Positions 1-7,486 of a stretch of DNA of 64,000 nt are shown one piece after another. The stretch's first letter is position 1; each line of letters begins with the position of its first letter. Under the pieces are notes generated by a model. That model saw nothing but the letters and a program-made list of their open reading frames with translations. It was not told the DNA's origin and did not search any database. Origin of the DNA: Actinokineospora auranticolor (GTDB lineage Bacteria; Actinomycetota; Actinomycetes; Mycobacteriales; Pseudonocardiaceae); the NCBI RefSeq assembly GCF_002934265.1, contig NZ_PTIX01000001.1:434001-498000 (forward strand). The letters are read 5' to 3'. The position numbers and the translations under genes are program-made.

Positions 1-341
1 GCGAGGCGGCGGGCGACCTCGAAGCCGACGAGCGCGCCCATGCTGTGGCCGAAGATCGCGAAAGGCCGGTCGGCCAACGGGAACAGCGCCTCCGCCGCCT
101 CGTCGGCCAGCTCGGCCACCTCGGTGGCGGCGGGTTCGCCGAAGCGCGATTCCCGCCCCGGCAACCGGACCGCCAGCGGGTCCAGCCCCTCCTCCTGCCA
201 CCGGTGGTACATCACGCTTCCCTTGCCCGCGCCGGGAAAGCACAGCAGCAGTATCCCCCTGGCGGGCGCCCGGCCCACCCACGGCGTCCCCGGGACGCAC
301 ACCCGCCAGTCCAGGTCGCCCAGGGTGTCCGCCCTATGCAC
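1..341 (-). CDS. Type II thioesterase, 3' end beyond the window
   Basis: Alpha/beta hydrolase of the type II thioesterase kind, which removes aberrant or stalled acyl groups from carrier proteins of PKS/NRPS lines in the cytosol. Visible are the N-terminal segment LLLCFPGAGKGSVMYHRW, the family's usual opening, and the nucleophile elbow FGHSMGALVGFE with its catalytic Ser. The gene runs off the left edge, so the Asp and His of the triad cannot be seen. A GTG at 339-341 is the chosen start because the following residues (HRADTLGDLDWRV) lead straight into the conserved region, but no good ribosome binding site precedes it, so the start is uncertain. It is the most distal visible gene of the minus-strand run that starts near 5027; the P450 gene ends about 220 bases upstream. 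Confidence 0.85.
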   Translation of the reverse strand, partial: MHRADTLGDLDWRVCVPGTPWVGRAPARGILLLCFPGAGKGSVMYHRWQEEGLDPLAVRLPGRESRFGEPAATEVAELADEAAEALFPLADRPFAIFGHSMGALVGFEVARRL

Positions 342-559
342 GGCGAACCCCGGCCGCGGGCGGGAAACCCGAGCACTGACAACCGCGTGCACGCGGCACG
401 AAACCCATGGCGGCGAACACCTTCGACCCCCAGACAATCCCCGTGATCCCCCGGCGACAGGTGCTCGAACCCCCTCGCACCCGTGCCCCGCTTTCCGAAG
501 TTACCACAGCCCGCAAGGCTCGCCGGGGCGTTCGCGCGCCGCCACCGGTATGGCGGCGA

Positions 560-1918
560 TTATTCGGAGAGCGCCGAACGGCGCGGGCGAATCGACCGGA
601 CCTCGACCGGTACGCCGCCTTTCGGCCACATCGTGGCCACGCCGACGGGCTGGATCGGTGGCCCCGACAGCGCCAGGTCGGTGCCGCGGGCCAGCTCGGC
701 GATCAGCGCGCGCAGCTCCAGCTCGGCGAAGGTGAACCCGATGCAGTGCCGGTAGCCGCCCCCGAAGGGCACCCAGCTGTACGGCTCCGGCTCGCGGTAC
801 CCCGGCGCGGACTTGTCCCAGCGCAGCGGGTCGAAGGCCAGGGGGGCGTCCCACAGCGACGGCAGGCGGTGCGTGACGTACTGGGAGTAGAGGACCTTAG
901 TCCCGGCGCGCACCACGTGCCCGCCGAACTCGAAGTCCGCCACCGCCGTGCGGCCGGTCAGCACGCCCGGGGTGTAGAGCCGCAGGATCTCCTGGATGGT
1001 CCAGCCGACGTACTCCATCGACTCCAGGTGCGCGTGCGTCAGCTCCTCGTCGCCCGCCACCTCGGCGACCTCCGCGCGCACCCGCGCGTACACGTCCGGC
1101 CTGCTCAGCAGCGCGTACACCGCCCAGCCCGCCGCGGCGCTGCTGGAGTCGTAGCCGGAGGCGATCAGGCTGATCACCTGGTCGCGGATCTCCAGGTCGC
1201 TGAGCCGGTCGCCCGCGTGCGTGCACGACCCCAGCAGCGCGTCGAGCACGTCCGCCCGCTCGCCCGGCTCGGCCCGCCGCTGCTCGACCTCGGCGCGCAC
1301 CAGGTCGTCCACCCGCCGCCGGGCCGCCACCGCCCGCCGGTACGCGGTGCCCGGCAGGTCGCGGTCGAACCGCAGGAACGGCGACCGGTTGATGTACTTG
1401 AGCGCGGTCTCCAGCTCGCGTCCGATGTGGTCGGTGTGCTCCTGGAGCCGGTCGCCGAACAGCGACCGGATCGCGATGCGCCGGATGCACGACCGGATCG
1501 CGGTGAACGCGTCGACGGTCTGCCCCGGCGGCCACGCGGCGAACATGCGGTGGATCTCCTCCACCATGATCGGCACGTACCGCTGCAACCGGCGGTAGGC
1601 GAACGCGGGCTGCACGAGCGAGCGCCGCCTGCGATGGTCCGTCCCGTCGCTCACCACCATCGCGCAGCTCCCGACGACCGGAATGAGCAGGCTGAGCACG
1701 TCCCGGGACAGGAACCGCGGGTTCTTCGGCGAGTCGTCGAGCAGCAGCTTGTTCGCCTCGGCGCCGAACATCATCACGTAGTGGTTGGACCCGAAACCGA
1801 AGTCGCACACCGGTCCGTACTCCTGGTGCAGCCGCAGCAGCGCGTCGTACGGGTCGCCCAGCAGCCCCTTGAAGTACTTGAGGTGGCCCAGTGGTGTCGG
1901 GCCGGGCAGGCCGCGCAT
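560..1918 (-). CDS. Cytochrome P450 monooxygenase
   Basis: Predicted 452-residue soluble P450 that would hydroxylate or otherwise oxidise a pathway intermediate using a separate ferredoxin/reductase, neither of which is in the window. The heme-ligand motif FGGGYRHCIG places the axial Cys at about residue 392. The K-helix ExxR is EILR, and the I-helix reads ASGYDSSSAA, a Ser-rich version of the usual (A/G)Gx(D/E)T(T/S). Length fits the family. The ATG at 1916-1918 shares a base with the TGA of the upstream hydrolase gene (TGATG), so the two are translationally coupled. The extended open frame upstream of this ATG overlaps the hydrolase and is not used. Substrate cannot be told. Confidence 0.95.
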   Translation of the reverse strand: MRGLPGPTPLGHLKYFKGLLGDPYDALLRLHQEYGPVCDFGFGSNHYVMMFGAEANKLLLDDSPKNPRFLSRDVLSLLIPVVGSCAMVVSDGTDHRRRRSLVQPAFAYRRLQRYVPIMVEEIHRMFAAWPPGQTVDAFTAIRSCIRRIAIRSLFGDRLQEHTDHIGRELETALKYINRSPFLRFDRDLPGTAYRRAVAARRRVDDLVRAEVEQRRAEPGERADVLDALLGSCTHAGDRLSDLEIRDQVISLIASGYDSSSAAAGWAVYALLSRPDVYARVRAEVAEVAGDEELTHAHLESMEYVGWTIQEILRLYTPGVLTGRTAVADFEFGGHVVRAGTKVLYSQYVTHRLPSLWDAPLAFDPLRWDKSAPGYREPEPYSWVPFGGGYRHCIGFTFAELELRALIAELARGTDLALSGPPIQPVGVATMWPKGGVPVEVRSIRPRRSALSE

Positions 1919-3258
1919 CACCGGCTCCCGCGGTGCGGCAGCCGCGGCAGGCCCAGGTCGTCGTAGAGCGCGCGGACCAGGGCGTAGCGGCGGGCGAAGG
2001 TCTTGACGTCGTTGAGCCGCCCGTTCCAGTACACCGCCACTACGAGGTCGAACAGCGGGTCCACGAGCAGCGTCGAGGTGTTGCCGCCCGCGTGTCCGTA
2101 GGTGCGGAAGGAGCAACGGCGACCGAAGACGGACGGCAGCGTCATAATGCCAAGCCCATAAGGGAAATCCGTGTCGCAAATGGACTTCCGGGGCGTTCCG
2201 GGCCAGTGCGTCGACGTCAGCGCCTCCACGGTCGCCGACCCCGCCACCGCCGTGTCCCCGTGCTTTCCGCCCGCCAGCAGGACATCCCCGACCACGCGCA
2301 GGTCGCTCATCGTGCCCCACACGCCCGCGCCCGGCAGCGGCAACGCGCTGACCAGGTTCATCGTCTGGAGCCCGGCCTCTTGGTCCGCCGCCGCGCGCAC
2401 GGTGACCCGCTGCTCCGCGGGCAGCGACCAGTCCGCGCCGAGCGTCGCCGTCTTCAGCCCCAGTCGGTCGAACATCGAACGGTAGCTGTCGCCCGAAGCG
2501 CTACCACCGACGGCCGCGAGCAGCCTGTCGAGCACGAACCAGTTGGTGATGGCGTTGTAGCTCATCGACGTGCCCGGCAACGTCCGCGTCTCGGCGCTGC
2601 GGATCACCGACCACAGCAGGTCTTCGACGTCCTCCCACGAGTTGATCTGCGCACCCGAGGGGTCGACGCTGGTCAGCGGCTCCGGCAGGCCGGTGGTGTG
2701 GGTGAGGAGGTCCCGCACCCGCACGGCTTCCTTGCCCCCGCCGACGAACTCCGGCAGCACCTCGTGGACCCGCGTGTCCAGTCCGATCGCCCCGGACTCC
2801 CACGCCGCCGCCAGCGCCAGCGCGCCGATCGGCTTGGACGAGCAGGTCCACGGCACCCGGGTGTCGGTGGTCAGCTCCCCACCCGCGCCGTTGTCGCCGA
2901 CGGCGAGGTCGACGACCTGCCCCGCGTGGCTCACCGACAGCTGCACGCCCGTCTGCACGCCGCGGCCGATCTCCTCCTCGAACAGCCGCCGGACGGTGTC
3001 CAGGTCGAGTCCCGCGCGCACGGTCATGGCCGCGTCCCCACTCCGGTGGAAGAGCTTCTCGTAGGCGCCGCGCAAGGAGACCGTGTCCCAGCCGTCCGTC
3101 AGGTCGGCCTCGGCCCGCGCCGACGGGTGCTCGGCCATCTCGTCGAGCCAGGCCAGCACGGCGTACTCGCCCGCGGGCAGCGCGCCGAGCGCCGTGTCCG
3201 CAGGCGCGCCGCCGGCGACCGGCGCGGCGAACTCCTCGTAGGACGGCGCCGCGCTCAC
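1918..3258 (-). CDS. Beta-lactamase-fold hydrolase/transacylase with Cys at the nucleophile position
   Basis: A 446-residue protein of the class C beta-lactamase / family VIII esterase / LovD-like superfamily. The core starts near residue 90 after an unusual N-terminal extension. The SxxK motif is replaced: the line reads TRVPWTCSSKPIGAL, so the residue three before the catalytic Lys is Cys (codon 2842-2844) and not Ser. The second motif is Tyr-containing (MSYNAITNW) and the C-terminal HxG motif is present (YGHAGGN), so the rest of the site looks intact. It starts with GTG at 3256-3258, overlapping the ACP stop (GTGA), and overlaps the P450 start. Position directly after an ACP gene suggests acyl transfer from, or hydrolysis on, that carrier protein, as LovD does; this is inference. 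See findings. Confidence 0.88.
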   Translation of the reverse strand: MSAAPSYEEFAAPVAGGAPADTALGALPAGEYAVLAWLDEMAEHPSARAEADLTDGWDTVSLRGAYEKLFHRSGDAAMTVRAGLDLDTVRRLFEEEIGRGVQTGVQLSVSHAGQVVDLAVGDNGAGGELTTDTRVPWTCSSKPIGALALAAAWESGAIGLDTRVHEVLPEFVGGGKEAVRVRDLLTHTTGLPEPLTSVDPSGAQINSWEDVEDLLWSVIRSAETRTLPGTSMSYNAITNWFVLDRLLAAVGGSASGDSYRSMFDRLGLKTATLGADWSLPAEQRVTVRAAADQEAGLQTMNLVSALPLPGAGVWGTMSDLRVVGDVLLAGGKHGDTAVAGSATVEALTSTHWPGTPRKSICDTDFPYGLGIMTLPSVFGRRCSFRTYGHAGGNTSTLLVDPLFDLVVAVYWNGRLNDVKTFARRYALVRALYDDLGLPRLPHRGSR

Positions 3259-3521
3259 GACGGCGACACCATCGACCGCACGGCCGACTCCAGCGCGCCG
3301 AAGGTCGCGAACGTCTCCCGCACCAGCAGCTCCTCCGGGAACTGGGTGCCGAACGTCTCCTCGATGTCCACCACCACCTCGATCGCGGTCATCGAGTCGA
3401 GGCCGAGGTCGGCCAGGGTGACCGCGGTCCAGTCACCGTCCGGCGGCAGCCTGCGCAGGTGCCGGGTGAGCACGTCGGCGAGCGCGTCGGACGTGGTGCT
3501 GGGCAAGGGTGAACCGGTCAT
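3255..3521 (-). CDS. Free-standing acyl carrier protein
   Basis: An 88-residue carrier protein. The phosphopantetheine site is LADLGLDSMTAIEVV, with the modified Ser at about residue 43. The following helix VDIEETFGTQFPEELL is typical of discrete ACPs of type II or starter-unit pathways. The ATG at 3519-3521 has a strong ribosome binding site (GGGAGG about 8 bases upstream); a longer upstream frame is rejected because it overlaps the SUMF1-like gene and is low-complexity. The stop overlaps the GTG of the Cys-hydrolase gene. Its partner enzymes may be the ATP-grasp or AMP ligases and the PLP decarboxylase further along, by analogy with BtrI of butirosin and VinL of vicenistatin biosynthesis; this is inference. 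Confidence 0.95.
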   Translation of the reverse strand: MTGSPLPSTTSDALADVLTRHLRRLPPDGDWTAVTLADLGLDSMTAIEVVVDIEETFGTQFPEELLVRETFATFGALESAVRSMVSPS

Positions 3522-3525
3522 GGTG

Positions 3526-4224
3526 CTACCTCCCGCGGCGCCCCGCGTCCCCGGCGAGCACGCGGAACCCGATGTAGGGCACGGCGGACAGCTCGTCGGC
3601 GGTGAACGCGGTGGTGTTCTCGAAACTCTCGGGGTTGCGCACGGTGTAGGCGCCACCCTTGATCACGCGCGACCCGACCGCGGTCGCGTCCCGGTCGGCG
3701 CACCACTCGAAGACGTTGCCGGTCAGGTCGCGCACGCCGTACGCGTTCGGTGGCGTGGCGCCGACGGGACGCGGCCCGGTCGCCGACGGCGGGGCGTAGA
3801 CCTGCCGGTCGAACACGTCGCCGAGCGCCCAGCGCGACCCGAGCGACCCGCCCGCCGCGTACCGCCACTCGGCGGCCGTCGGCAGCCCGCACGGCCTGCC
3901 GACCTGCGGGGAAAGCCAAGCGCAGTAGGCGAGGGCACCGTGCCAGGTGACACCGGTGGCCGGGAGCGCGCCCAGGTCCTCGTCGAGCACGACCCCACCT
4001 CCCACCGCGCGCAGGCCGGTTCCGGGTTCGGCCGGGAACCCGTGCAGCCGCGGATCGGGTGCGTCGCGCAAACCCGAATCCACGAGATAAAGCCAGTACT
4101 GGAATACCGTCGTCGGCACCACGGCGAGACCGAAACCGGGGGAGTCCGCCCCTTCGGGCAGCGTTCCGGGTGGGATCTCCGCGAATTCGGGTAGTTCGCG
4201 CCGGGTGTCGGGTATCGCGCTCAC
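3526..4224 (-). CDS. SUMF1/FGE-fold protein (second copy, short)
   Basis: A 232-residue member of the formylglycine-generating-enzyme-like fold. Recognisable segments are LPTAAEWRYAAGG, DLTGNVFEWCADR and GSRVIKGGAYTVRNPES. In true FGEs a pair of active-site Cys near the C terminus and an RGGS loop are needed; here the loop is KGGA and I see no matching Cys pair, so formylglycine synthesis is unlikely. Homologues of the fold also act in sulfoxide synthesis (EgtB) and other oxidations, but the metal-binding His of EgtB lies in a different domain that is absent here. GTG at 4222-4224 overlaps the stop of the first SUMF1-like gene (GTGA); the gene ends four bases before the ACP ATG. It is shorter and clearly diverged from its neighbour. 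Confidence 0.85.
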   Translation of the reverse strand: MSAIPDTRRELPEFAEIPPGTLPEGADSPGFGLAVVPTTVFQYWLYLVDSGLRDAPDPRLHGFPAEPGTGLRAVGGGVVLDEDLGALPATGVTWHGALAYCAWLSPQVGRPCGLPTAAEWRYAAGGSLGSRWALGDVFDRQVYAPPSATGPRPVGATPPNAYGVRDLTGNVFEWCADRDATAVGSRVIKGGAYTVRNPESFENTTAFTADELSAVPYIGFRVLAGDAGRRGR

Positions 4225-5027
4225 CGGGGCATCGCCACCCGGAAGCCGTAGACCTCGCACTTGGTGTCCTCGAAGGCCGCGAGCCTGCTCGACGGTCCCA
4301 GCTCGGCGGCCGGGTCGATGAACGAACCACCGCGCACCACGCGGAAAGCGCCGCGCTGCGCGCCGCGCGGGTTGCGCTGCGGCGCGGACCGGTACGGGCC
4401 GTACCGGTCGTGGCACCACTCGCGCAGGTTGCCCAGCATCTCGTGCAAGCCGGCGCCATCGGCGGGCAGGCTGCCCACCGGCACCGGGCCCGGGCTGCCC
4501 GGCGGGAAAGCACCCGTGCCGAGCTCACCCGCGCGCAGCGCCCGGCAGGCCGGGCTCGCGTCCGCGCTGTTGCAGGCGGCGGGATCGGGGGCGCCCGCGC
4601 GGCAGGCGGCCTCCCACTCGGCCTCGGTGGGCAGGCGGTAGCCGTCGAGGTCGAGGTCGGCCGTGCGGGCGGTGACGTCGTAGACCGCTTCGCGGCCCTC
4701 GGTGCGCGACAACCAGTTGCAGTACGCGGCGGCGGCCCAGAAGCTGATCTGGATCATCGGGAAGTCGGCGCACCCGGGCCGCAACGCGAAGCCGTCCGCG
4801 CGGTGCACGACGAAGGCCGGATCGATGCAGTCGACCATCGTGTGGTCCACGTCCTGCGGGGCCTCCCGCAGGAAGGCGTGGAAATCCCCGGCGCTGACGC
4901 AGCGGTCGGCCAACGCGAACGCGTCCAGGGTGACCTCGTGCGCGGGACCGGCCGAGGGATCGGATGACCCCACCGTGAGCGTGCGCTCGCCGAAGGGCAC
5001 CAATGCGAACTTCCGGTGTTCGGCCAC
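4221..5027 (-). CDS. SUMF1/FGE-fold protein (first copy)
   Basis: A 268-residue SUMF1-domain protein, first gene of the minus-strand run. Family segments include FALVPFGERTLTVGSSD at the N terminus, YRLPTEAEWEAACRAG, HEMLGNLREWCHDR and FRVVRGGSFIDPA. Several Cys are present (MVDCIDPAF, PGCADFP, AACNSADASPAC), more than in the short copy, but their spacing does not match the known FGE active-site pair by eye. The GTG at 5025-5027 is chosen since it follows a GGGGTGGA ribosome site and precedes the first conserved residues; the frame is open further upstream into the divergent promoter region. The role in the pathway is unknown; two tandem copies next to an ACP and an oxidase suggest a redox modification of a carrier-bound substrate (inference). 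Confidence 0.87.
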   Translation of the reverse strand: MAEHRKFALVPFGERTLTVGSSDPSAGPAHEVTLDAFALADRCVSAGDFHAFLREAPQDVDHTMVDCIDPAFVVHRADGFALRPGCADFPMIQISFWAAAAYCNWLSRTEGREAVYDVTARTADLDLDGYRLPTEAEWEAACRAGAPDPAACNSADASPACRALRAGELGTGAFPPGSPGPVPVGSLPADGAGLHEMLGNLREWCHDRYGPYRSAPQRNPRGAQRGAFRVVRGGSFIDPAAELGPSSRLAAFEDTKCEVYGFRVAMPR

Positions 5028-5142
5028 TCGATTCCACCCCGCGCGCGTTCGTCCACCCCCGAGAATGCTTCTGACCACCTTGCCCGACCGTCGGCCCTTG
5101 AGGCAAGGTTCTCGTTGTCCGCTTGATGAGGAGCGTCCTGCC
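5028..5142. promoter_or_regulatory. Divergent promoter region between SUMF1-type and LLM genes
   Basis: This 115-base gap separates two divergent start codons and must carry promoters for the minus-strand ACP/P450 run and for the plus-strand flavin monooxygenase. A ribosome binding site GAGGAG precedes the plus-strand GTG at 5143. No clear operator repeat was found. Confidence 0.5.
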
Positions 5143-6093
5143 GTGACCGACTGGGATTCGCTGAGCTTCATCGTCCCGCCGCACACCCGGGGTTTCGGCG
5201 TCGGTGGCCCGCTGCCGGTCAAGTCCTATCTGGACAGACTGGTGGACTACGCGCGCGCGGCCGAGGACATCGGTGTGACCGGCGCGTTCGTCTACGACTT
5301 CCCGGTCGCCATGGACCCGTGGCTGGCCACAGTCGACGTCCTGGCCTGTTCGACCGCGCTGGAACCGATCGTCGCGGTGCGACCGCACCAGGAGGCGCCG
5401 GAGTCGGTGGCGCGGCGGGTGGCGGACCTGGCGTACCGGTTCGGTCGGCCGACGCACGTGAACGTGGTCGCGGGGGCGACCCGGTCGTCCCGGGCGTCGG
5501 GGGACCAAGGGGACGAGAAGGCGGCCAAAGTGGCGGCCCGCGCGCGGCTGGCGGAGTTCGCGGGTCTGCTGCGGGCGGACCTCGACCGACGTGAAGGGGA
5601 TTCGCGGGCGCTGGTGGTGACGCCGTCGTCGTCGACACCGGGCGTCGTCCCGGCGGACGCCGTGCTGATGATGGCGCGTCCGCGCGAGACGCTGGCGGCG
5701 GACATCGCGCGGGTGCGGTCGGAGCAGGGGGTCGAGCGGGTCTTCCTGTTGGTCGGCCTGGTCGTACGGCCCACGGACGAGGCGGCGTGGACGGTGGCGG
5801 CCGAGTCGTACCGGCCGGACCGGCGGCAGGTGGTGGCGGGGCAGCTGTTCGTGTCCCAGGTCGTCTCGAGCGAACACACCGCCAGCTACGCGCTGGTGGA
5901 GCGGGGCGAGGTCCACGACGAACGGCTGTGGTACGGCGCGCCCGCGCGCGGGATCGACGCGCCGAAGCTGGTCGGCGCACCCGAACCGGTGCGCCGGTGG
6001 CTGCGGTCGTGCGCGGACCTGGGGGTCACGGACGTGATCGTCGACCTGGCCCCGGACCCCGCCGAGTACGCCCACTTCGGCGACGTGCTGTGA
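5143..6093 (+). CDS. Luciferase-like (LLM) flavin-dependent monooxygenase
   Basis: A 316-residue TIM-barrel protein of the bacterial luciferase/alkanesulfonate monooxygenase class. Evidence is the N-terminal pattern SYLDRLVDYARAAEDIGVTG, the strand with LEPIVAVRPHQEAPE (common FMN-site region), and FGRPTHVNVVAGA. These enzymes use reduced FMN from a separate reductase to hydroxylate or oxidatively cleave small substrates. BtrO, which hydroxylates the gamma-glutamyl-GABA-ACP of butirosin biosynthesis, belongs to this class, which fits the ACP and decarboxylase nearby (inference). The GTG at 5143 is preceded by GAGGAG at good spacing. The gene is convergent with the ATP-grasp gene that ends at 6299. 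Confidence 0.85.
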   Translation: MTDWDSLSFIVPPHTRGFGVGGPLPVKSYLDRLVDYARAAEDIGVTGAFVYDFPVAMDPWLATVDVLACSTALEPIVAVRPHQEAPESVARRVADLAYRFGRPTHVNVVAGATRSSRASGDQGDEKAAKVAARARLAEFAGLLRADLDRREGDSRALVVTPSSSTPGVVPADAVLMMARPRETLAADIARVRSEQGVERVFLLVGLVVRPTDEAAWTVAAESYRPDRRQVVAGQLFVSQVVSSEHTASYALVERGEVHDERLWYGAPARGIDAPKLVGAPEPVRRWLRSCADLGVTDVIVDLAPDPAEYAHFGDVL

Positions 6094-6158
6094 CCGGCCC
6101 GCACCGAAGCCGATCTTGAACGTGGTGCGCTCGCGGGGTTTTCCCCCAGGTGCGGGAC

Positions 6159-6250
6159 TTGTCCACAGGCACGGCTCGACCGCTTCCAGCCGCCCGCTGC
6201 GCCGAATAGAATCGGAAATAGGGGTTCCCCTATGGCGGGGGACCCCTCGC
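6159..6250 (+). repeat. Inverted repeat copy A (pairs with 16021-16113)
   Basis: In the convergent gap between the LLM and ATP-grasp genes. The element begins with TTGTCCACAG (6159-6168), continues through GCCGCCCGCTG, and ends with a 16-base near-palindrome ATAGGGG-TT-CCCCTAT (6218-6233) followed by GGGGACCCCTCGC. The same ordered blocks occur in reverse orientation at 16021-16113. TTGTCCACA equals the actinobacterial DnaA-box consensus, but a single box here is not an origin. The AGGGG/CCCCT arms could also serve as a terminator for both convergent genes. Confidence 0.7.
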
Positions 6251-6298
6251 TGGCGTTGCGGCGGGGGAGCGACGACGGGGAAGCGGCTGGCGGCTCGC

Positions 6299-7486
6299 TT
6301 AAAGCGGGCGGGTGCGGACGGCCAGGGTGTGGCGCGTGAAGTCGAGGGCCTTGTCGAGGGTGGGAAGGTCCGGGCCGGTGAAGAGGACGAAGATCCGGCG
6401 CTGCATGGAGGAGACGGCTGGGGGGACTGTGTCGCCGATGTCGACCAGGACGCCCGCGCGGTCGACGGTCGGGTGTGCGCGGACCTCGTCCAAACCCTCG
6501 ATGGCGGTGACAACCCCGGGGTCGGTCAAGGGGAAGTAGCCCGCCGCCGGGGTCGGGGTGCGGGGCTGGGCCTCGAGTACCGGCATGCCCAGGGAAAGGC
6601 GGACGACCAGCTCGAACCAGTCGCGGTCGTGGCTCAGGCAGATCAGGTCCATCAGGAAGTCGCCCGGCGTGCGCACGGCGACCTCCATCAGGGTTGGGCC
6701 GTCCGCCGCGACTCGGTATTCCAGGTGGACTATCCCCGTCCGCATCCCCAGACCCGTGAGCACCCGCGCGGCCAAGTCCTCGACGGCCGCCGATTCGGCG
6801 GGGTCGAGCAGCACGCCCGTGCGGTGGCCCGTCTCGATGAACCGCGGCGGGCCCGTGGTCTCCTTGGCGGTCACGTTGGCGCACAGCACTTCCCCGTCGC
6901 GCACCAGCGCTTCCCAGCTGTACTCCGGTCCCTCGACCATCGACTCGACCAGCAGCGGCGACTCGCCCGCCCGCCGGGCCGCGGCGTCGGCGAACGCGTC
7001 CGCGTCGGCCACCGACTCCACGCCGTCGCTGCCGGTTCGGGAGACCGCCTTGACCACGACCGGGTACCGGGACGCCGCCCAGTCGGCCGCGTCCGCCAAC
7101 CGGCCGGTGATCAGGTGCTCGGGTTGCCGCACCCCGGCGACGGCGAACCGGCCGCGCTGCAACGCCTTGTCGCGGGAGATCGCCGACGCGCGCAGGGACG
7201 GCCCGGGCAGGCCCAGTTCGTCCGCCACCAAGGCGGCGGCCAGCACGTGCTGCTCGGCGAACGCCAGCACCCCGTCGGGCCGCCTGCGGGCCGCGGCGTC
7301 GAAGGCCGCCGCGGCCCAGGCCTCGTCCGTGTCGCCCGCGGCGATCGTCAGGTGCTCGACCTCACCCGTCAGCGCCGCCGCCCGGTCCGCCGTCTCGATC
7401 GCGTGCACCGCCACGCCCAGCCGCCGCGCGGCCGCCAGGTACGGCCTCCCCATCACGCCCACGCCCACCAGCAGCAGTTCCGGCAC
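6299..7486 (-). CDS. ATP-grasp carboxylate-amine ligase (first)
   Basis: A 395-residue ATP-grasp enzyme expected to form an acyl-phosphate and join it to an amine or thiol. Visible are the N-terminal Rossmann-like domain (LLLVGVGVMGRPYLAAARRLG), the ATP-binding domain (YPVVVKAVSRTGSDGV), the metal-binding GIVHLEYRV and the C-terminal LMEVAVRTPGDF. This lay-out is seen in L-amino-acid ligases and in BtrJ-type enzymes that load amino acids on ACPs. The GTG start at 7484-7486 has a GGAGGAG site. The start lies 125 bases inside the end of the upstream MFS gene, an unusually long overlap. The second ATP-grasp (14330) differs in sequence, so two ligations may be needed. Confidence 0.92.
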   Translation of the reverse strand: MPELLLVGVGVMGRPYLAAARRLGVAVHAIETADRAAALTGEVEHLTIAAGDTDEAWAAAAFDAAARRRPDGVLAFAEQHVLAAALVADELGLPGPSLRASAISRDKALQRGRFAVAGVRQPEHLITGRLADAADWAASRYPVVVKAVSRTGSDGVESVADADAFADAAARRAGESPLLVESMVEGPEYSWEALVRDGEVLCANVTAKETTGPPRFIETGHRTGVLLDPAESAAVEDLAARVLTGLGMRTGIVHLEYRVAADGPTLMEVAVRTPGDFLMDLICLSHDRDWFELVVRLSLGMPVLEAQPRTPTPAAGYFPLTDPGVVTAIEGLDEVRAHPTVDRAGVLVDIGDTVPPAVSSMQRRIFVLFTGPDLPTLDKALDFTRHTLAVRTRPL

